DNA of 64,000 bases from Pseudomonas berkeleyensis (GTDB taxonomy: Bacteria; Pseudomonadota; Gammaproteobacteria; Pseudomonadales; Pseudomonadaceae): the NCBI RefSeq assembly GCF_014109765.1, contig NZ_CP059139.1:3662001-3726000 (forward strand), written 5' to 3'. The notes beneath the pieces were generated by a model. It saw only the letters and a list, made by a program, of their open reading frames with translations. It was not told where the DNA came from and made no database searches. Below, in pieces: positions 25,548 through 36,872 of this stretch. The position numbers and the translations under genes were made by a program. Each line of letters opens with the position of its first letter. Position 1 is the stretch's first letter.

Positions 25548-28154
25548 TCAGCGCTTGTCCTCGACCTTCCACTTCCCACCATCGTAGAACGCACGCCATC
25601 CGGTCGGCTTGCCATCGACCTCGGATTGCACGTATTGCTCCTTGGTCTTGCGGCTGTAGCGAATCACTGCTGGGCGGCCATCCGGATCCTTCTGCGGAGC
25701 ATCGCAAAGGAAGTGATACTTGGGGTCGATCTCATGCTTGTGCGGGACGATCTCCAGCACCAGCGGAGCGCGCGTCTCGCGGTTCTTCGGGAACTGACTG
25801 GCGGCGAGGAACAGGCCTGAAGCACCATCACGCAGCACGTAGGTGTCGTCCACCTTCTCGCACTTGAGCTCGGGCATGTCCACCTTGTCCATCTTCGGCG
25901 GCGCCGCTTCGCCATTCTTGAGCAGCTTGCGGGTGTTCTTGCAGCTCGTATTGGTGCAACCGAAGAACTTGCCGAAACGGCCGGTCTTGAGCTGCATCTG
26001 GCTGCCGCACTTGTCGCACTCCAGGCTCGGGCCTTCGTAGCCCTTGATGCGGTACTGGCCCTGCTCGATCTCGTAGCCGCTGCAATCGGGGTTATTGCCG
26101 CAGATATGCAGCTTGCGGGTCTCATCCAGCAGGTAAGCGTCCATGGCGGTGGAGCAGATCGGGCAGCGATGCTTGCCGAGCAACACCAGCGACTCCGACT
26201 CGCCCTCGTCGTCTGCTGCGATCTCATCGCCCGGCACCAGGTTGATGGTGGCCTTGCAGCGCTCCTTCGGCGGCAGCGCATAACCGGAACAGCCGAGGAA
26301 CACGCCGGTAGAGGCGGTACGGATCATCATCGGCCGACCGCACTCGCGGCAGGGGATGTCAGTCAGGGTCGGCTGGTTGGCACGCATGCCACCCTCGCCG
26401 GCTTCGGCTGCTTCGAGCTTCTTCTTGAAGTCGCCGTAGAACTCGTCGAGCAGGTTCTTCCACTCGCGCTCACCTTGGGCCACATCGTCGAGATGCTCTT
26501 CCATGGTGGCAGTGAAGCTGTAATCCATCAGGTTGGCGAAGCTCTCGTCGAGACGCTCGGTGACGATGTCACCCATCTTCTCGGCATAGAAGCGACGATT
26601 GTGCACCGTGACGTAGCCACGATCCTGAATGGTGGAAATGATCGCCGCATAGGTGGACGGGCGACCGATACCGCGCTTTTCCAGCTCCTTGACCAGGCTG
26701 GCTTCGGAATAACGCGCCGGCGGCTTGGTGAAATGCTGGCTGGGGTCGAGCTGGATCAGCTTGAGGCCCTCGCCTTCCTTCATTTCCGGCAGGACATCGT
26801 CCTCGCCCGGCTTGCTCTGCTGCGGCAGCACACGGGTGTAACCGTCGAACTTGAGGATACGGCCCTTGGCGCGCAACTCGAAGTCGCCAGCAGCAACGGT
26901 GACGCTGGTGGACAGGTATTCAGCCGGCGGCATCTGGCAGGCCACGAACTGGCGCCAGATCAGGTCGTACAGGCGCTCAGCATCGCGTTCCATGCCGGAC
27001 AGCTGGGTCGGGCGCAGGTTGACGTCGGACGGACGAATCGCTTCGTGCGCCTCCTGAGCGCCTTCCTTGCTCGAATACAGGTTGGGCTTGCCCGGCAGGT
27101 ACTTGTCGCCGTACTCGCTGCCGATGAAGCCACGCACCATCTCCACCGCGTCGTTGGACAGGTTGGTCGAGTCGGTACGCATATAGGTGATGTAGCCGGC
27201 CTCGTAGAGACGCTGAGCCATCATCATGGTCTTCTTCACGCCGAAGCCCAGGCGGTTGCTCGCCGCCTGCTGCAGGGTCGAGGTAATGAAAGGCGCTGAG
27301 GGCTTGCTGCTGGTCGGACGGTCTTCGCGCTTGACCACGCTGTAGCTGGAAGCCTTGAGCTTCTCCAGCGCGGCCATGGCCTGTGCTTCGTTGACCGGCT
27401 TGAAGGCGGCACCACCTTCGCGCACCACCTCGAAACGCACCTTGGCGTTCTTCGCGGTACCGAGATCAGCGTGCACTTCCCAGTATTCTTCCGGGACGAA
27501 GGCGCGGATTTCTTTCTCACGCGCCACGACCAACTTCACCGCCACCGACTGCACACGACCGGCAGACAGACCGCGAGCGATCTTCGCCCACAGCAGCGGC
27601 GAGACCATATAGCCGACCACACGGTCGAGGAAACGCCGCGCCTGCTGGGCGTTGACGCGGTTGATATCCAGCTCGCCGGGCTTGGAGAAGGCTTCCTGAA
27701 TCGCCTTCTTGGTGATTTCGTTGAACACCACGCGCTTGTAGCGGCTGTCATCGCCACCGATGGATTCGCGCAGGTGCCAGGCAATGGCTTCCCCCTCGCG
27801 ATCCAAGTCGGTTGCGAGATAGATGGTGTCGGCATCCTTGGCCAGGCGGCGCAGCTCTTCGATCACCTTTTCCTTGCCGGGCAGGATCTCGTACTTGGCC
27901 TTCCAGCCGTGCTCGGGGTCGACCCCCATACGCGTGAACAGCTGGCGTTTGGCCTTCTCCTTGGGCGACAGCGCAGGCGCTTCACCGGCCGCCTTGCCAC
28001 GCTTGGCAGGCTCCTTGGTGGCGCTTGCCGAGCCGCTGGTAGGCAGGTCACGGATATGGCCGATGCTCGACTTCACCACGTACTGGCTGCCCAGGTACTT
28101 GTTGATGGTCTTGGCCTTGGCCGGGGATTCCACGATGACCAGCGATTTGCCCAT
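25548..28154 (-). CDS. topA: DNA topoisomerase I
   Basis: This is an 868-residue type IA topoisomerase. The TOPRIM domain is at the N-terminus ([12 protein letters not shown], with DLDREGEA near 116-123), and the active-site Tyr is about 324 in ITYMRTDST. Three C-terminal four-cysteine zinc-ribbon modules follow, starting at CRECGR, CPICST and CDKCGS. It relaxes negative supercoils. Compared with E. coli TopA it has a short Lys/Ala/Pro-rich insert near residues 42-65. The length is typical for Pseudomonas. Confidence 0.97.
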   Translation of the reverse strand: MGKSLVIVESPAKAKTINKYLGSQYVVKSSIGHIRDLPTSGSASATKEPAKRGKAAGEAPALSPKEKAKRQLFTRMGVDPEHGWKAKYEILPGKEKVIEELRRLAKDADTIYLATDLDREGEAIAWHLRESIGGDDSRYKRVVFNEITKKAIQEAFSKPGELDINRVNAQQARRFLDRVVGYMVSPLLWAKIARGLSAGRVQSVAVKLVVAREKEIRAFVPEEYWEVHADLGTAKNAKVRFEVVREGGAAFKPVNEAQAMAALEKLKASSYSVVKREDRPTSSKPSAPFITSTLQQAASNRLGFGVKKTMMMAQRLYEAGYITYMRTDSTNLSNDAVEMVRGFIGSEYGDKYLPGKPNLYSSKEGAQEAHEAIRPSDVNLRPTQLSGMERDAERLYDLIWRQFVACQMPPAEYLSTSVTVAAGDFELRAKGRILKFDGYTRVLPQQSKPGEDDVLPEMKEGEGLKLIQLDPSQHFTKPPARYSEASLVKELEKRGIGRPSTYAAIISTIQDRGYVTVHNRRFYAEKMGDIVTERLDESFANLMDYSFTATMEEHLDDVAQGEREWKNLLDEFYGDFKKKLEAAEAGEGGMRANQPTLTDIPCRECGRPMMIRTASTGVFLGCSGYALPPKERCKATINLVPGDEIAADDEGESESLVLLGKHRCPICSTAMDAYLLDETRKLHICGNNPDCSGYEIEQGQYRIKGYEGPSLECDKCGSQMQLKTGRFGKFFGCTNTSCKNTRKLLKNGEAAPPKMDKVDMPELKCEKVDDTYVLRDGASGLFLAASQFPKNRETRAPLVLEIVPHKHEIDPKYHFLCDAPQKDPDGRPAVIRYSRKTKEQYVQSEVDGKPTGWRAFYDGGKWKVEDKR

Positions 28155-28258
28155 GGATCAGAAAATTCCTGAATTGCGAAATATAGAAGGCAGGGAGCCT
28201 TGAGGCCCCGCTATATATAGTGGTGACCGCGCGAAGGTCAAGCGCAGGGGCTGCGCAG

Positions 28259-28501
28259 TCAGACTTCCGAACTGCCGATAGGGCTGACTTCGGCCTGAAC
28301 CAAAGCAAAGCGTGGAACACGCTTGCCGTCCACCTCGATCTCTTCACGGAACATGCTCAGCGGCCGCACCCACAGACCAAACTCGCCGTACAACGCCTGG
28401 TAGACCACCACCTCTTCCTCGCTCTCGGAATGGCGCGCCACCCCGAATACGCGGTACTGCGGGCCTTTGTAATGACGATAGAGTCCTGGCTGCAACTGCA
28501 T
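28259..28501 (-). CDS. DUF1653 protein
   Basis: This 80-residue protein starts MQLQPGLYRHYKGPQYRV, with VVVYQALYGEFGLWVRPL and F-R-E-E-I in the second half. This is the compact DUF1653 fold often written as GxYRHYKGxxY...VVYQ. It is cytoplasmic and of unknown function. It lies upstream of topA in the same direction, about 100 bases away. Confidence 0.88.
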   Translation of the reverse strand: MQLQPGLYRHYKGPQYRVFGVARHSESEEEVVVYQALYGEFGLWVRPLSMFREEIEVDGKRVPRFALVQAEVSPIGSSEV

Positions 28502-28526
28502 GAGCTATTCCCAAAATAAAAAGCCG

Positions 28527-28560
28527 TAAAAAGCAAAACCGGGGCACTGGGCCCCGGTTT
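28527..28560 (-). terminator. Rho-independent terminator of fadBA
   Basis: AAACCGGGGC / GCCCCGGTTT form a perfect 10-bp stem with a 5-base loop, followed on the minus strand by TTTTGCTTTTTA. It lies about 15 bases after the fadA stop. Confidence 0.88.
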
Positions 28561-28574
28561 CTGTCCGCTGACGC

Positions 28575-29765
<1,191 letters not shown>

Positions 29766-29780
29766 CTAGTCGTTGCGCGC

Positions 29781-31928
29781 TTAACCGAAGAACTTCTGGC
29801 CCTTGGCGGCCATTTCGCGAAGTTTGACGGTCGGGTGGTACAGCGCGCCCAGGTCGGCGTACTTGTCGGCCAGGGCGACGAACTCGGCGACACCGATGGA
29901 ATCGATGTAGCGCAGCGCACCGCCGCGGAAGGGAGGGAAGCCGATGCCGTAGATCAGGCCCATATCGGCCTCAGCTGCGGTGTCGACGATGCCGTCTTCC
30001 AGGCAACGAACGGTTTCCAGGCACAGCGGGATCATCATGAAGTTGATGATGTCCTCGTCAGTGACTTCACGCTCTTCGACCACGATGGACTTGAGCAGCT
30101 CGTAGGCCGCAGGGTCGGAGACCTTCTTCGGCTTGCCGCGCTTGTCGGTCTCGTAGGCGTAGAAGCCCTTGCCATTCTTCTGGCCCAGGCGGTTGGCTTC
30201 GTACATCACGTCGACGGCGGTCTTGCCTTCCACGGCCATACGATCCGGGAAGCCTTCGGCCATCACATCACGGCCGTGGTGACCGGTGTCGATGCCGACC
30301 ACGTCGGAGAGGTAAGCCGGGCCCATGGGCCAGCCGAACTTCTCCATGATCTTGTCGATGCGCACGAAGTCGACGCCGAAGCCCAGCAGCTTGGAGAAGC
30401 CGCCGAAATACGGGAATAGTACGCGGTTGACCAGGAAGCCGGGGCAGTCGTTGACCACGATCGGGTTCTTGCCCATCTTCTTGGCGTAGGCAACGGTGGT
30501 GGCTACGGCCACTTCGCTGGACTTCTCGCCACGGATGACTTCCACCAGCGGCATCATGTGCACCGGGTTGAAGAAGTGCATGCCGACGAAGTTTTCCGGA
30601 CGCTTGAGCGCCTGGGCCAGCAGGCTGATGGAGATGGTCGAGGTATTGGAGGCCAGGATGGCGTCTTCACGCACGACAGCTTCCACCTCGGCCAGCACGA
30701 TCTGCTTGACCTTGGGGTTCTCGACCACAGCTTCGACGACGATATCGACGTTGCCGAAATCACCGTAGGACATGGTCGGGCGAATGGCGTTGAGGGCTTC
30801 GGCCATCTTCGCCGGAGTCATGCGGCCTTTCTCGACGCGCTTGCCAAGCAGCTTGGACGCCTCGTTCAGGCCCATCTGGATACCCTCTTCACGGATATCC
30901 TTCATCAGGATCGGCGTACCTTTGGAAGCCGACTGATAGGCGATACCGCCGCCCATGATGCCAGCGCCGAGGACGGCAGCCAGTTTCACGTCGCGAGCGA
31001 TTTCGTCATGGTGCTTGGCCTTCTTCTTCAGTTCCTGATCGTTCAGGAACAGACCGATCAGGCTCTCGGCGACCGAGGTCTTGGCCAGCTTGACGAAGCC
31101 GGCGGCCTCGACTTCCAGCGCCTTGTCACGACCGAGGTTGGCAGCTTTCTGAATGGTCTTGATGGCTTCGACTGGAGCCGGGTAGTTCGGACCGGCCTGG
31201 CCAGCGACGAAACCTTTGGCGGTCTCGAAGCACATCATTTGCTCGATGGCGTTGAGCTTGAGCTTTTCCAGCTTGGGCTGACGCTTGGCCTTGTAGTCCA
31301 GCTCGCCGGAGATGGCGCGCTTGACCAGATCCAGAGCAGCGGCCTGCAGTTTATCTGCGCTGACCACAGCATCGACGGCGCCCACTTTCAGGGCGTCTTC
31401 GGCACGGTTTTCCTTGCCCGAGGCGATCCACTCGACGGCGTTGTCGGTACCGATCACGCGCGGCAGACGCACGGTACCGCCGAAGCCCGGGTAGATGCCC
31501 AGTTTGACTTCCGGCAGGCCGATCTTGGCGCTATCGCTCATGACACGGTAGTCACCGGCCAGGCACATCTCGAAACCGCCACCCAGGGCGATGCCGTTGA
31601 TGGCGACAACGGTCGGCACGGCGAGGTCTTCGAAATCACTGAAGATCTTGTTGGCTTCCAGGTTGCCAGCCACCAGTTCTTCGTCGGGCAGTTTGAAGTT
31701 GTCGACGAACTCGGTGATATCGGCGCCGACGATGAACACGTCCTTGCCACTGGTGACAATCACGCCCTTGATCGAACCGTCAGCCTTGATCGCGTCGACG
31801 GAGGCGCGCAGCTCATTGAGGGTAAGACGGTTGAATTTGTTGACGGACTCACCCTTGAGGTCGAACTTCAATTCGACGATGCCACTCTCAAGAGCCTTAA
31901 CCGTGATGGCTTTACCTTCGTAAATCAT
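29781..31928 (-). CDS. fadB: Fatty-acid oxidation complex alpha subunit FadB
   Basis: This 715-residue protein starts [14 protein letters not shown] with GGAGAT before the ATG. The N-terminal crotonase domain has [11 protein letters not shown] and [20 protein letters not shown]. The dehydrogenase domain has [14 protein letters not shown], the [14 protein letters not shown] stretch and the [16 protein letters not shown] region. It provides enoyl-CoA hydratase, 3-hydroxyacyl-CoA dehydrogenase and isomerase/epimerase activities. The open frame reaches 32117, but the extra N-terminus has no family match. Confidence 0.97.
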   Translation of the reverse strand: MIYEGKAITVKALESGIVELKFDLKGESVNKFNRLTLNELRASVDAIKADGSIKGVIVTSGKDVFIVGADITEFVDNFKLPDEELVAGNLEANKIFSDFEDLAVPTVVAINGIALGGGFEMCLAGDYRVMSDSAKIGLPEVKLGIYPGFGGTVRLPRVIGTDNAVEWIASGKENRAEDALKVGAVDAVVSADKLQAAALDLVKRAISGELDYKAKRQPKLEKLKLNAIEQMMCFETAKGFVAGQAGPNYPAPVEAIKTIQKAANLGRDKALEVEAAGFVKLAKTSVAESLIGLFLNDQELKKKAKHHDEIARDVKLAAVLGAGIMGGGIAYQSASKGTPILMKDIREEGIQMGLNEASKLLGKRVEKGRMTPAKMAEALNAIRPTMSYGDFGNVDIVVEAVVENPKVKQIVLAEVEAVVREDAILASNTSTISISLLAQALKRPENFVGMHFFNPVHMMPLVEVIRGEKSSEVAVATTVAYAKKMGKNPIVVNDCPGFLVNRVLFPYFGGFSKLLGFGVDFVRIDKIMEKFGWPMGPAYLSDVVGIDTGHHGRDVMAEGFPDRMAVEGKTAVDVMYEANRLGQKNGKGFYAYETDKRGKPKKVSDPAAYELLKSIVVEEREVTDEDIINFMMIPLCLETVRCLEDGIVDTAAEADMGLIYGIGFPPFRGGALRYIDSIGVAEFVALADKYADLGALYHPTVKLREMAAKGQKFFG

Positions 31929-32395
31929 CAACTGATCTCCACGGTATGGAAGCTGAACAGTACACATCGGAGCCAACCGGCAGGCCAGCTCACGGCACAG
32001 CCGTCGAGCATAGCTCCAATCGGTACGACACACCCACCGACGCGATATTCGGGCTGTAATGGCGCGCCTAACCAGGCAAACGCTCAATTCATACGCCCGT
32101 TTGATTTGGGTGTGCACACCTTCAGGGAAAAGCCTGCGCTTGTCAATTGGCCTCTTTTCGTCGATTTCCCGACGATTTCTGCAGGCCTGGTCATTCGTGG
32201 CCTCCAGACAATTTCGATAAACAGCGTCAATATCGCGCCATTGCGGGCGTTTTCGGGTTTGTTGCAGGCATGCCCGAGTGCCTAGCCAAATCGCTACGCT
32301 CCGGGTACAGTCGTCTCACTTTCAGCTGGCACAGCGCCATCCGAAGGCAATACAAAAACAAATCGAGCCCCACGATGGGCCACACGGAGTCACCA
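31929..32395. other. Divergent promoter region between fadB and a secreted-protein gene
   Basis: About 470 bases without a gene. It contains the PsrA-like operator at 32077-32103 and, on the right side, the Shine-Dalgarno GGAG at 32386-32389 of the next gene. I see no terminator or REP element. Confidence 0.6.
32077..32103. promoter_or_regulatory. PsrA-like operator upstream of fadB
   Basis: A 27-base element, CAAAC-GCTC-AATTC-ATAC-GCCC-GTTTG. The outer half-sites and the spacing equal those of the tandem operator in front of psrA (23266-23292); only the inner half-sites differ. It starts about 150 bases upstream of the fadB ATG. PsrA control of fadBA is established in P. aeruginosa; this site as its operator is my inference. 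Confidence 0.55.
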
Positions 32396-33217
32396 ATGTC
32401 GAGCCGCCGTCCGCTTGCATTTCCCCTGAGCGCCCTGCTCGCTTCCCTTTTCGCATTCCTCTCCCCACTCATGCTCAACGCCGCCCCAGCCGACGATCTG
32501 CTGCGCCTGCATCAGTTGCGCCTGGCGACGCAGAAGAGCCTCGGCGACTTCTATATGTACAACGGCATGGAGGGGGATCAGCGCTACGCCCGGATGATTG
32601 GCGAGTCGTTGCAAGAAGGCCAGGCGCACCTGGATGGCCTGGGCGAGATGCCTGGGGACGCCAGCAAGGCACTGCGTGCGCAATTGCAAAGCAACTGGCA
32701 AAACTACCGTAGCGGACTGCAGGCATTGATGGATGCCATGCGCACCCAGGGTTTCACCGACCTGCAACCGGTCGCCGACCTGGCCGACAGCAACCAGCGC
32801 CTGATGGCGATCAGCCAGGAGCTGTATCAGAAGATTCAGCAGGAAAGTGGCCAGAGCGTTCCGCCGCTCACGCAGAAAAGCCGTGAGCAGAGCCTGCTGA
32901 TGCAGAATATCGCTCTGGACTATGCTTCACGCAGCGCCTCGGTCGGCGCCAGCTTCTTCGGCGGCGGCGAGGAACGCGCCATCGACGAGCTGGCTGGCGA
33001 ATTCGCCAACAAGCTCGACAGCCTCAGCAGTGCCCAGCAGAACACCCCGCAGATCACTGCCGCACTGAACTCCATTGGCACCAAGTGGCGCTATATCGAG
33101 AAATCCCTGCGTAACTACAACGAGAACACAGTACCCTTCCTGATCAGCAAGTACTCCGACAGCATCATCGAAGGACTGGAGGGCGTTTCCGCACAATACG
33201 CCGCCAGTCAACTGTAA
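32396..33217 (+). CDS. Secreted helical protein of unknown function
   Basis: This 273-residue protein starts at MSSRRPLAFPL with GGAG seven bases ahead. It has a signal peptide ending near LMLNAA. The mature part is almost all helix, with many Gln/Ser/Leu residues and no cysteine (for example LLRLHQLRLATQKSLGDFYM, then QNIALDYASRSASVGASFFGG). This pattern resembles the sensor regions of four-helix periplasmic proteins, but no enzyme motif is present. A terminator follows. Periplasmic location is likely; function unknown. Confidence 0.75.
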   Translation: MSSRRPLAFPLSALLASLFAFLSPLMLNAAPADDLLRLHQLRLATQKSLGDFYMYNGMEGDQRYARMIGESLQEGQAHLDGLGEMPGDASKALRAQLQSNWQNYRSGLQALMDAMRTQGFTDLQPVADLADSNQRLMAISQELYQKIQQESGQSVPPLTQKSREQSLLMQNIALDYASRSASVGASFFGGGEERAIDELAGEFANKLDSLSSAQQNTPQITAALNSIGTKWRYIEKSLRNYNENTVPFLISKYSDSIIEGLEGVSAQYAASQL

Positions 33218-33249
33218 TCCCCCTGTTTTCCGGCCTGCCTGGCCCCGTT

Positions 33250-33279
33250 AGGCCCGGTGTTCGCACCGGGCCTTTCTTT
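33250..33279 (+). terminator. Rho-independent terminator
   Basis: AGGCCCGGTG-TTCG-CACCGGGCCT, a 10-bp stem with a tetraloop, followed by TTCTTTA. It ends transcription of the secreted helical protein gene. Confidence 0.9.
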
Positions 33280-33377
33280 ATCCATTGCAGCAAAGTGTCA
33301 CGACAAATCACCACTTGTCCCACGCAATGGGGCCATACTTGATGCAGAGCCATTTTCAACCTTAGGAGATGTTCGCC

Positions 33378-33827
33378 ATGCCCTATCAGCACATTCTGGT
33401 CGCCGTCGACCTGACCGAAGAATGCGATCCCGTGGTGGTTCGCGCACAGAAGCTGGCTCAGGCCAGTGGTGCCAAGATGTCCCTGGTGCACATCGTCGAG
33501 CCAATGGCCATGGCGTTTGGCGGCGACGTACCAATGGATCTGTCGATGCTGCAACAGCAGCAGTTCGAGCAGGCGCGTGAACGCCTGGATAGCTTTACCG
33601 GCAAGTACCCGGAACTCACTGCAGACCAGCGCCACCTGGCTTACGGCCAGCCGCGCCAGGAAATCCACCGCCTGGCCGAAGAGCAAGGCTGCGACCTGAT
33701 CGTCGTCGGCAGTCACGGCCGCCACGGTCTGGCCCTGCTGCTCGGCTCCACCGCCAACGACGTGCTGCACGGTGCGCCCTGCGACGTGCTCGCGGTACGT
33801 TTGAAGAAAGCGGAAAAAAGCGCCTGA
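33378..33827 (+). CDS. Universal stress protein (UspA family)
   Basis: This 149-residue single Usp domain starts at MPYQHILVAVDLTEE with GGAG nine bases upstream; an ATG three codons earlier is less well placed. The ATP-binding signature appears as VVGSHGRHGLALLLGSTAND, matching Gx2Gx9G(S/T). It is a cytoplasmic protein, typically induced by stress or stationary phase. It is preceded by a terminator and followed by a REP element, so it is probably monocistronic. Confidence 0.93.
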   Translation: MPYQHILVAVDLTEECDPVVVRAQKLAQASGAKMSLVHIVEPMAMAFGGDVPMDLSMLQQQQFEQARERLDSFTGKYPELTADQRHLAYGQPRQEIHRLAEEQGCDLIVVGSHGRHGLALLLGSTANDVLHGAPCDVLAVRLKKAEKSA

Positions 33828-33856
33828 CGCCTGGGAGCAATGCCGGATACCGTTCT

Positions 33857-33914
33857 ACGTAGGGCGGGTGCAACCCGCCAGAGTGCTGGTGGCGGGTTAC
33901 ACCCGCCCTACGTT
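33857..33914. repeat. REP family C, long inverted repeat
   Basis: Two 23-base arms with one mismatch (ACGTAGGGCGGGTG... and ...CACCCGCCCTACGT) around a short centre. It lies between the universal stress gene and the convergent gene at 33948. Related cores are at 39895 and 42773-42864. Confidence 0.85.
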
Positions 33915-33947
33915 TATCCGCTCAATTGCACCATGACAACACCAAAG

Positions 33948-34634
33948 TCAGTCGAACGATTCGCCCGCACTCATGATCAGCGGACGAATCTTCTGCAGCT
34001 GAGTCTCCAGCGACACCGTCATGCTCGATGACATGGAGAAGAAGGTCAGGAAGGCCTTGAGGTTGGAGTCGCCTTCACAGGTGTCGTGAATGCGCTGCCA
34101 GAAGGCCTGATTGACCAACTTGAGTTGCAGGAACAGGCGAACCAGCCCCTTCAATTCCCAATCGGCCAAGCGCCCTTCACGCATATTGAAATACTGCCGT
34201 GTCAGGTACAGCGAAACGGCGCGCAGGATGAACTCCTGATTATTGGCAAACGGCAGATGGTGCTGCGCCATCGGCCGCAAGCGTCCCAGCAACGGGCACG
34301 CGCTGGTGGCCATGATCACCCCGAGCAAGGCACGCAACCCCTCCTCCAGGCTCAGATGCTTGGTGTACTCCCGCTCGGGAGTACGCACCCAGACACTGGC
34401 TTTCTTGAAGGCCGGCAGGCCACGGAAATCCTCGATCACACGATGCAGGTCGACTGCCGCCGGACAGTGACTGAACTGCTCGCGGCTAAGCGGACAATTG
34501 CTGCATTGCTGGTGCCCGAGGCGGGTCCAGGCAGGTGCCTGCCGCGCTTGTTCTGAATCGTACTCACGGTTCAGCTCGATCCTGTAGCTGAACTGATGAT
34601 TGTCGTCGAGAGTAATGCGGTACTCGATGGCCAT
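33948..34634 (-). CDS. Conserved protein with CxxC motif, function unknown
   Basis: This 228-residue soluble protein has an N-terminal half with strand-like charged segments (MAIEYRITLDDNHQFSYRIE) and a cysteine cluster CSNCPLSREQFSHC near residues 43-56, which could bind a metal. The C-terminal half is helical, with ACPLLGRLRPMAQHHLPF. I recall this as a Pseudomonas family next to uup (DUF6901-like), but the number is uncertain. No enzyme motif is evident. Confidence 0.75.
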   Translation of the reverse strand: MAIEYRITLDDNHQFSYRIELNREYDSEQARQAPAWTRLGHQQCSNCPLSREQFSHCPAAVDLHRVIEDFRGLPAFKKASVWVRTPEREYTKHLSLEEGLRALLGVIMATSACPLLGRLRPMAQHHLPFANNQEFILRAVSLYLTRQYFNMREGRLADWELKGLVRLFLQLKLVNQAFWQRIHDTCEGDSNLKAFLTFFSMSSSMTVSLETQLQKIRPLIMSAGESFD

Positions 34635-34658
34635 GCGGTTCTCCGTCCCCTTTTGAGT

Positions 34659-34697
34659 CTGTTCCCGTTTTCGACGCAGCTGCGCAAACGGGAACAG
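34659..34697. repeat. Intergenic hairpin
   Basis: CTGTTCCCGTTT and AAACGGGAACAG form a perfect 12-bp stem, 8 bases after the uup stop codon. There is no T-run on either side, so it may be a REP-type or mRNA-stabilising hairpin rather than a classical terminator. Confidence 0.6.
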
Positions 34698-34705
34698 CCT
34701 CTCTA

Positions 34706-36634
34706 CTAGGCTTCCAGTTCTGCCCAGCGCTCGATCAACCTGTCCAACTCCTTCTGCAGGTCATCGAGGCGCGCCAACACTTGTGTGGTGATCTGCGACG
34801 CTTGCTGATAGAAGCCCGGATCGGCGATCTGCGCCTGCAGACCCGCCATTTCCTGCTCCAGGGCATCGATCTGCCCGGGAATCGCTTCCAGCTCGCGCTG
34901 CAGCTTGTAACTCAGTTTCTTTTTCGGCTCGGCCACGGCATCTGCCGTGGCCTGAGTTGCTGCGGAGGGGGCTACTGTCTCGACAATCGCACTCGCCAGC
35001 TCGGCCTTGCCCGACTTGGTCTCGCCAACGCCCAACAGACGTGGCGACCCACCCTGACGCAGCCAGTCCTGATAGCCACCGACGTACTCACGCACCTTGC
35101 CTTCGCCCTCGAATACCAGGGTGCTGGTGACCACGTTATCGAGAAATGCCCGGTCGTGGCTGACCATCAGCACGGTGCCCTGGAAGCTCAACAGCACTTC
35201 CTCGAGTAGCTCCAGGGTTTCCACGTCCAGGTCGTTGGTCGGTTCGTCCAGTACCAGCAGGTTCGCCGGTTTGCTGAACAACTTGGCCAACAGCAGGCGC
35301 GCACGCTCGCCACCGGAAAGTGCTTTCACCGGTGTACGCGCACGTTGCGGGCTAAACAGGAAGTCTCCGAGATAGCTGAGGACATGACGGCTCTGACCGT
35401 CGATGACAATGAAGTCGCGCCCCTCAGCCAGGTTGTCGATAACGGTCTTTTCCGGCTCCAACTGATGACGCAACTGATCGAAGTACGCCACCTCCAGCTT
35501 CGTACCTGCCACTATCGTGCCAGTAGTGGGTTCAAGGTCGCCGAGCAGCAGTTTCAACAGCGTGGTCTTGCCGGTGCCGTTGGCTCCGAGCAGACCGATA
35601 CGATCACCACGCTGCAGCACCAGAGAGAAATCGCGCACCAGCGGCACTCCCCCTGCGTGCGCAAAACTGACATTTTCTGCCACTATCACCTGCTTGCCGG
35701 ATTTGTCCGCCGTCTCGATCTGGATGCTCGCCTTGCCCTGGCGCTCACGCCGCTCGGAGCGCTCCGCACGCATCGCCTTGAGCGCACGTACACGTCCTTC
35801 GTTACGGGTACGACGCGCCTTGATGCCCTGGCGAATCCACACCTCTTCCTGCGCCAGACGCTTGTCGAACAACGCGTTGGCCGTTTCCTCGGCAGCGAGC
35901 TGCTGCTCCTTGTGCACCAGGAAGCTGGCATAGTCGCCGTTCCAGTCGATCAGGCCGCCACGATCCAGTTCGAGGATGCGCGTAGCCAGGTTCTGCAGGA
36001 AGGAGCGGTCGTGGGTGATGAACAGTACGGCGCCGCCAAAGTCCTTCAATGCTTCTTCGAGCCAGGCGATGGCGCCGATATCCAGGTGGTTGGTGGGTTC
36101 GTCGAGCAGCAGCAGGTCGGGCTCGGAGACCAGGGCCTGGGCCAGCAGCACGCGACGGCGCCAGCCACCGGAGAGCTCGGCCAGGGTCTTGTCCGCCGGC
36201 AGCTGCAGGCGACTCAGGGTGCTGTCGACCAGTTGCTGCAGGCGCCAACCGTCTTTGGCTTCCAGTTCCTGCTGCACGTGCATCAGTTGCTCGAGGTCGT
36301 CATCGCCATGGATGTTCTGCGCCAGGTGGTGATAACGCGCCAGCAACTCGCCAACGCCAGCCAGGCCTTCGGCGACCACATCGAACACCGTGCGCTCGTC
36401 GGCACGCGGCAACTCCTGCGGCAATTCACCGATCTTCAGCCCCGGCGCGCGCCAGATCTCGCCGTCATCGGCTGTCTGATCGCCCTTGACCAGACGCAGC
36501 ATGCTCGATTTGCCAGTACCGTTGCGGCCGATGATGCACACCCGTTCGCCCCGGGCAATCTGCCAGGACACGCCGTCGAGCAGGGGCATGGCGCCAAAGG
36601 CGAGGGATACATCGGCAAACTTGAGCAGGGTCAT
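34706..36634 (-). CDS. uup: ABC-F family ATPase Uup
   Basis: This 642-residue protein has two ABC domains and no membrane segments. Walker A sites are GRNGTGKSS and GANGTGKTT. Signatures are LSGGWRRRV and LSGGERARLL, and Walker B sites contain LLLLDEPTNHLD and LLVLDEPTNDLD. A C-terminal coiled coil (about residues 555-640) is characteristic of Uup. These proteins act on ribosomes or on DNA structures. I chose the ATG at 36634 because CTGGAG lies 7-12 bases upstream; more distal starts have no support. Confidence 0.93.
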   Translation of the reverse strand: MTLLKFADVSLAFGAMPLLDGVSWQIARGERVCIIGRNGTGKSSMLRLVKGDQTADDGEIWRAPGLKIGELPQELPRADERTVFDVVAEGLAGVGELLARYHHLAQNIHGDDDLEQLMHVQQELEAKDGWRLQQLVDSTLSRLQLPADKTLAELSGGWRRRVLLAQALVSEPDLLLLDEPTNHLDIGAIAWLEEALKDFGGAVLFITHDRSFLQNLATRILELDRGGLIDWNGDYASFLVHKEQQLAAEETANALFDKRLAQEEVWIRQGIKARRTRNEGRVRALKAMRAERSERRERQGKASIQIETADKSGKQVIVAENVSFAHAGGVPLVRDFSLVLQRGDRIGLLGANGTGKTTLLKLLLGDLEPTTGTIVAGTKLEVAYFDQLRHQLEPEKTVIDNLAEGRDFIVIDGQSRHVLSYLGDFLFSPQRARTPVKALSGGERARLLLAKLFSKPANLLVLDEPTNDLDVETLELLEEVLLSFQGTVLMVSHDRAFLDNVVTSTLVFEGEGKVREYVGGYQDWLRQGGSPRLLGVGETKSGKAELASAIVETVAPSAATQATADAVAEPKKKLSYKLQRELEAIPGQIDALEQEMAGLQAQIADPGFYQQASQITTQVLARLDDLQKELDRLIERWAELEA

Positions 36635-36872
36635 GGGCATCTCCAGAAACAGGGGGCGCATTCTACCCGAGTTGCAGACAGCCTGTAGCCGTTTCCACCC
36701 CGGTAGCCGGTGCTTCGGCAACGCACCTGCAATGGCACTGCGCCACGCATTTTTTCTGCATGTGTCCATCTGACGCGACGGCATTCACCGCGCCCCGCCG
36801 AAGCGCTAAGCTAAAGGCATGCAACGATATGGAACCTGTTGCCCCACTCTCTGCTTGCCCCCTGGAAATGCC